Shown here: positions 14,731 to 15,725 of the stretch, piece by piece
How positions within the stretch are numbered: position 1 is the stretch's first letter
How the letters are laid out: every line of letters starts with the position of its first letter
NCBI GenBank assembly: GCA_964557845.1
Contig: CAZLBV010000152.1
Span: 1 to 15,725, forward strand
Direction of reading: 5' to 3'
Length of the DNA: 15,725 nucleotides
From: CAZLBV01 sp964557845
GTDB lineage: Bacteria > Acidobacteriota > Aminicenantia > Aminicenantales > Aminicenantaceae
Translations under genes and position numbers: made by a program
The notes under the pieces: model-generated
Seen by the model: only the letters and a program-made list of their open reading frames with translations
The model's database searches: none
What the model was told of the DNA's origin: nothing

Positions 14731-15725
14731 CGACCTTCCCTCCGATTGCAGCAAAATTTTCAAAAAAATCAGGATAAGACTTGGCCACAGATTTACTTCC
14801 TTCAATGACAATATCGCCTGCCGCATTGATGGAAGCTAAAGCCAGAGCCATAGCTATTCTGTGATCGTTATGGGCTTTGACCTTCCCCCCTTTAAGATCA
14901 GTAGATTCTATTTCAAGCCTATCTTTTTTAAGACGGATATCTGCTCCCAGCCGGGTGAATTCCTCTAGCAGCGACTTGGCCCGATCGCTTTCTTTATACC
15001 TTAACCTTTCCACTCCCAGGATCCTGCTTATTCCGCGGCACTGACAGGCAAGAGCAACCAGAGGAGGAAAAAGATCCGGACAATCAGTGCAGTCAAACGT
15101 AAAAGCTTCAAGGCTCCTCTTGCGGACTTTTATCCATGAGTTATCAGCTATGATCTCCGCTCCGCTTTTCTCCAAGGCTTGAAGAATTTTCCGGTCAGCC
15201 TGAAGGGATTTAAGGTCGAGGCCCGTAATCGCAACTTCACCCCCTAAAGCTCCGGCCACAAGCAGAAAAGAAGCTGCGCTCCAGTCTCCTTCCACCCTGT
15301 AAGTGAACGGATTACATACTTGATTTCCCTTTATGAAAATCTCCCTGTCGTCAGTATTCAAAAACTTAAGGCCTTGATTTTCAAGAAACTGCACAGTCAT
15401 ATGAAGATAGGGCCTGCTCTTGAGGTTGATTATCTTCAACGTAGAATCTCTTTCCATAAAAGGAAGAGCAATTAAAAGTCCGGTCAAAAACTGGGAACTG
15501 ACCGAGCCGTCGACTACAGCAGCCCCTCCTTGAAGCGGGCCTTTTATTTGAATGGGAGGAAATCCGTTCCGGCTAAAAAAAGAAACGCCAAGATCCAGGA
15601 AAGGCTTTTCCATCATGGCCACCGGCCGCTGCATCAGACTGCCGGAACCTGTAAGGATGAATTCCCCGGCCCAGATAGAAGCGATGGGAGCAAACATCCG
15701 TAAAGCCAGCCCCGACTCGCCGCAA
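14723..15725 (-). CDS. aroA: EPSP synthase, 3-phosphoshikimate 1-carboxyvinyltransferase (5' end outside window)
   Basis: AroA transfers the enolpyruvyl group of PEP to shikimate 3-phosphate, giving the AroC substrate. About 333 residues are visible out of roughly 425 usual; the frame is open to the right edge, so the start and about 90-100 residues are missing. Visible landmarks in order are CGESGLALR at the very edge, RPVAMMEKPFLDLG, a SSQFLTGLLIA segment, DCPDLFPPLVALA (with the catalytic Asp), ERLRYKESDRA (with the catalytic Glu), HNDHRIAMALALA, and the terminal KSYPDFF. All are normal for the family. It is the first visible gene of the aro-trp operon; other aro genes may lie upstream. 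Confidence 0.97.
   Translation of the reverse strand, partial: CGESGLALRMFAPIASIWAGEFILTGSGSLMQRPVAMMEKPFLDLGVSFFSRNGFPPIQIKGPLQGGAAVVDGSVSSQFLTGLLIALPFMERDSTLKIINLKSRPYLHMTVQFLENQGLKFLNTDDREIFIKGNQVCNPFTYRVEGDWSAASFLLVAGALGGEVAITGLDLKSLQADRKILQALEKSGAEIIADNSWIKVRKRSLEAFTFDCTDCPDLFPPLVALACQCRGISRILGVERLRYKESDRAKSLLEEFTRLGADIRLKKDRLEIESTDLKGGKVKAHNDHRIAMALALASINAAGDIVIEGSKSVAKSYPDFFENFAAIGGKVDE

Larger units (their letters stand above)
7284..15725 (-). other. aro-trp operon aroA-aroC-trpE-trpGD-trpC-trpF-trpB-trpA
   Basis: Eight genes lie head to tail on the minus strand. Overlaps in transcription order are 8 nt (aroA/aroC), 0 nt (aroC/trpE), 4 nt (trpE/trpGD), 4 nt (trpGD/trpC), 8 nt (trpC/trpF), 14 nt (trpF/trpB) and 8 nt (trpB/trpA). 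There is no room for promoters except inside genes. Together they run from shikimate 3-phosphate to tryptophan with no missing enzyme. The main promoter and any attenuator or repressor site must be beyond the right edge. Confidence 0.93.

Noticed and set aside
14731..14826. Earlier start for aroC at 14826
   Set aside because: The extra 32 codons are a shadow of the aroA 3' end; the ATG at 14730 has a Shine-Dalgarno and begins the conserved N-terminus.
1..15725. Search for mobile elements, CRISPR arrays, tRNA or rRNA genes and defence or phage genes
   Set aside because: No direct-repeat array, transposase, integrase, tRNA-like cloverleaf or rRNA segment was recognised on reading; nearly all bases are in housekeeping or biosynthetic genes.

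Overview
The window looks like ordinary chromosome from a Gram-negative (diderm) bacterium of moderate GC content. The diderm reading rests on a secreted protein predicted to form an outer-membrane beta-barrel with a C-terminal aromatic residue. LarC, which matures a nickel cofactor, and a small FMN nitroreductase would fit an anaerobe or facultative anaerobe. I cannot assign a phylum with confidence: the mix of genes would suit an uncultured group such as Aminicenantota (OP8), but that is a guess. There are no tRNAs, rRNAs, insertion sequences, CRISPR arrays or phage genes. Genes are tightly packed, and the two longest gene-free stretches are about 220 and 190 bases.

Left block, plus strand (1-3139): the 3' part of larC, then folE (GTP cyclohydrolase I) and metG (methionyl-tRNA synthetase with a fused C-terminal tRNA-binding domain). 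They are 3 nt apart and overlapping by 17 nt respectively, and both downstream genes start with GTG. metG runs convergently into tsaC (minus strand), with 9 nt between the stop codons. A divergent promoter region (3794-4013) separates tsaC from the outer-membrane beta-barrel gene, which has a good sigma-70-type promoter, a leader of about 130 nt with an inverted repeat, and a strong intrinsic terminator.

Middle block, minus strand (7093 down to 4816): a small operon encoding an exported protein with two LEA14/WHy-like domains, a family 2 glycosyltransferase and a nitroreductase. The job of the set is unknown.

Right block, minus strand (15725 down to 7284): a compact aro-trp operon, aroA (5' end outside the window)-aroC-trpE-trpGD-trpC-trpF-trpB-trpA. 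All seven junctions abut or overlap by 4-14 nt, which suggests translational coupling. The genes cover the last two steps to chorismate and every step from chorismate to tryptophan. TrpG and TrpD are one fused protein, while TrpC and TrpF are separate. The operon promoter and any trp leader lie beyond the right edge.

I found no clearly new biological system. The observations most worth checking are a well-formed internal ribosome binding site and ATG exactly at the MetG domain boundary, and a possible leaderless 59-codon ORF behind a perfect extended -10 box between trpA and the LEA14-like gene.
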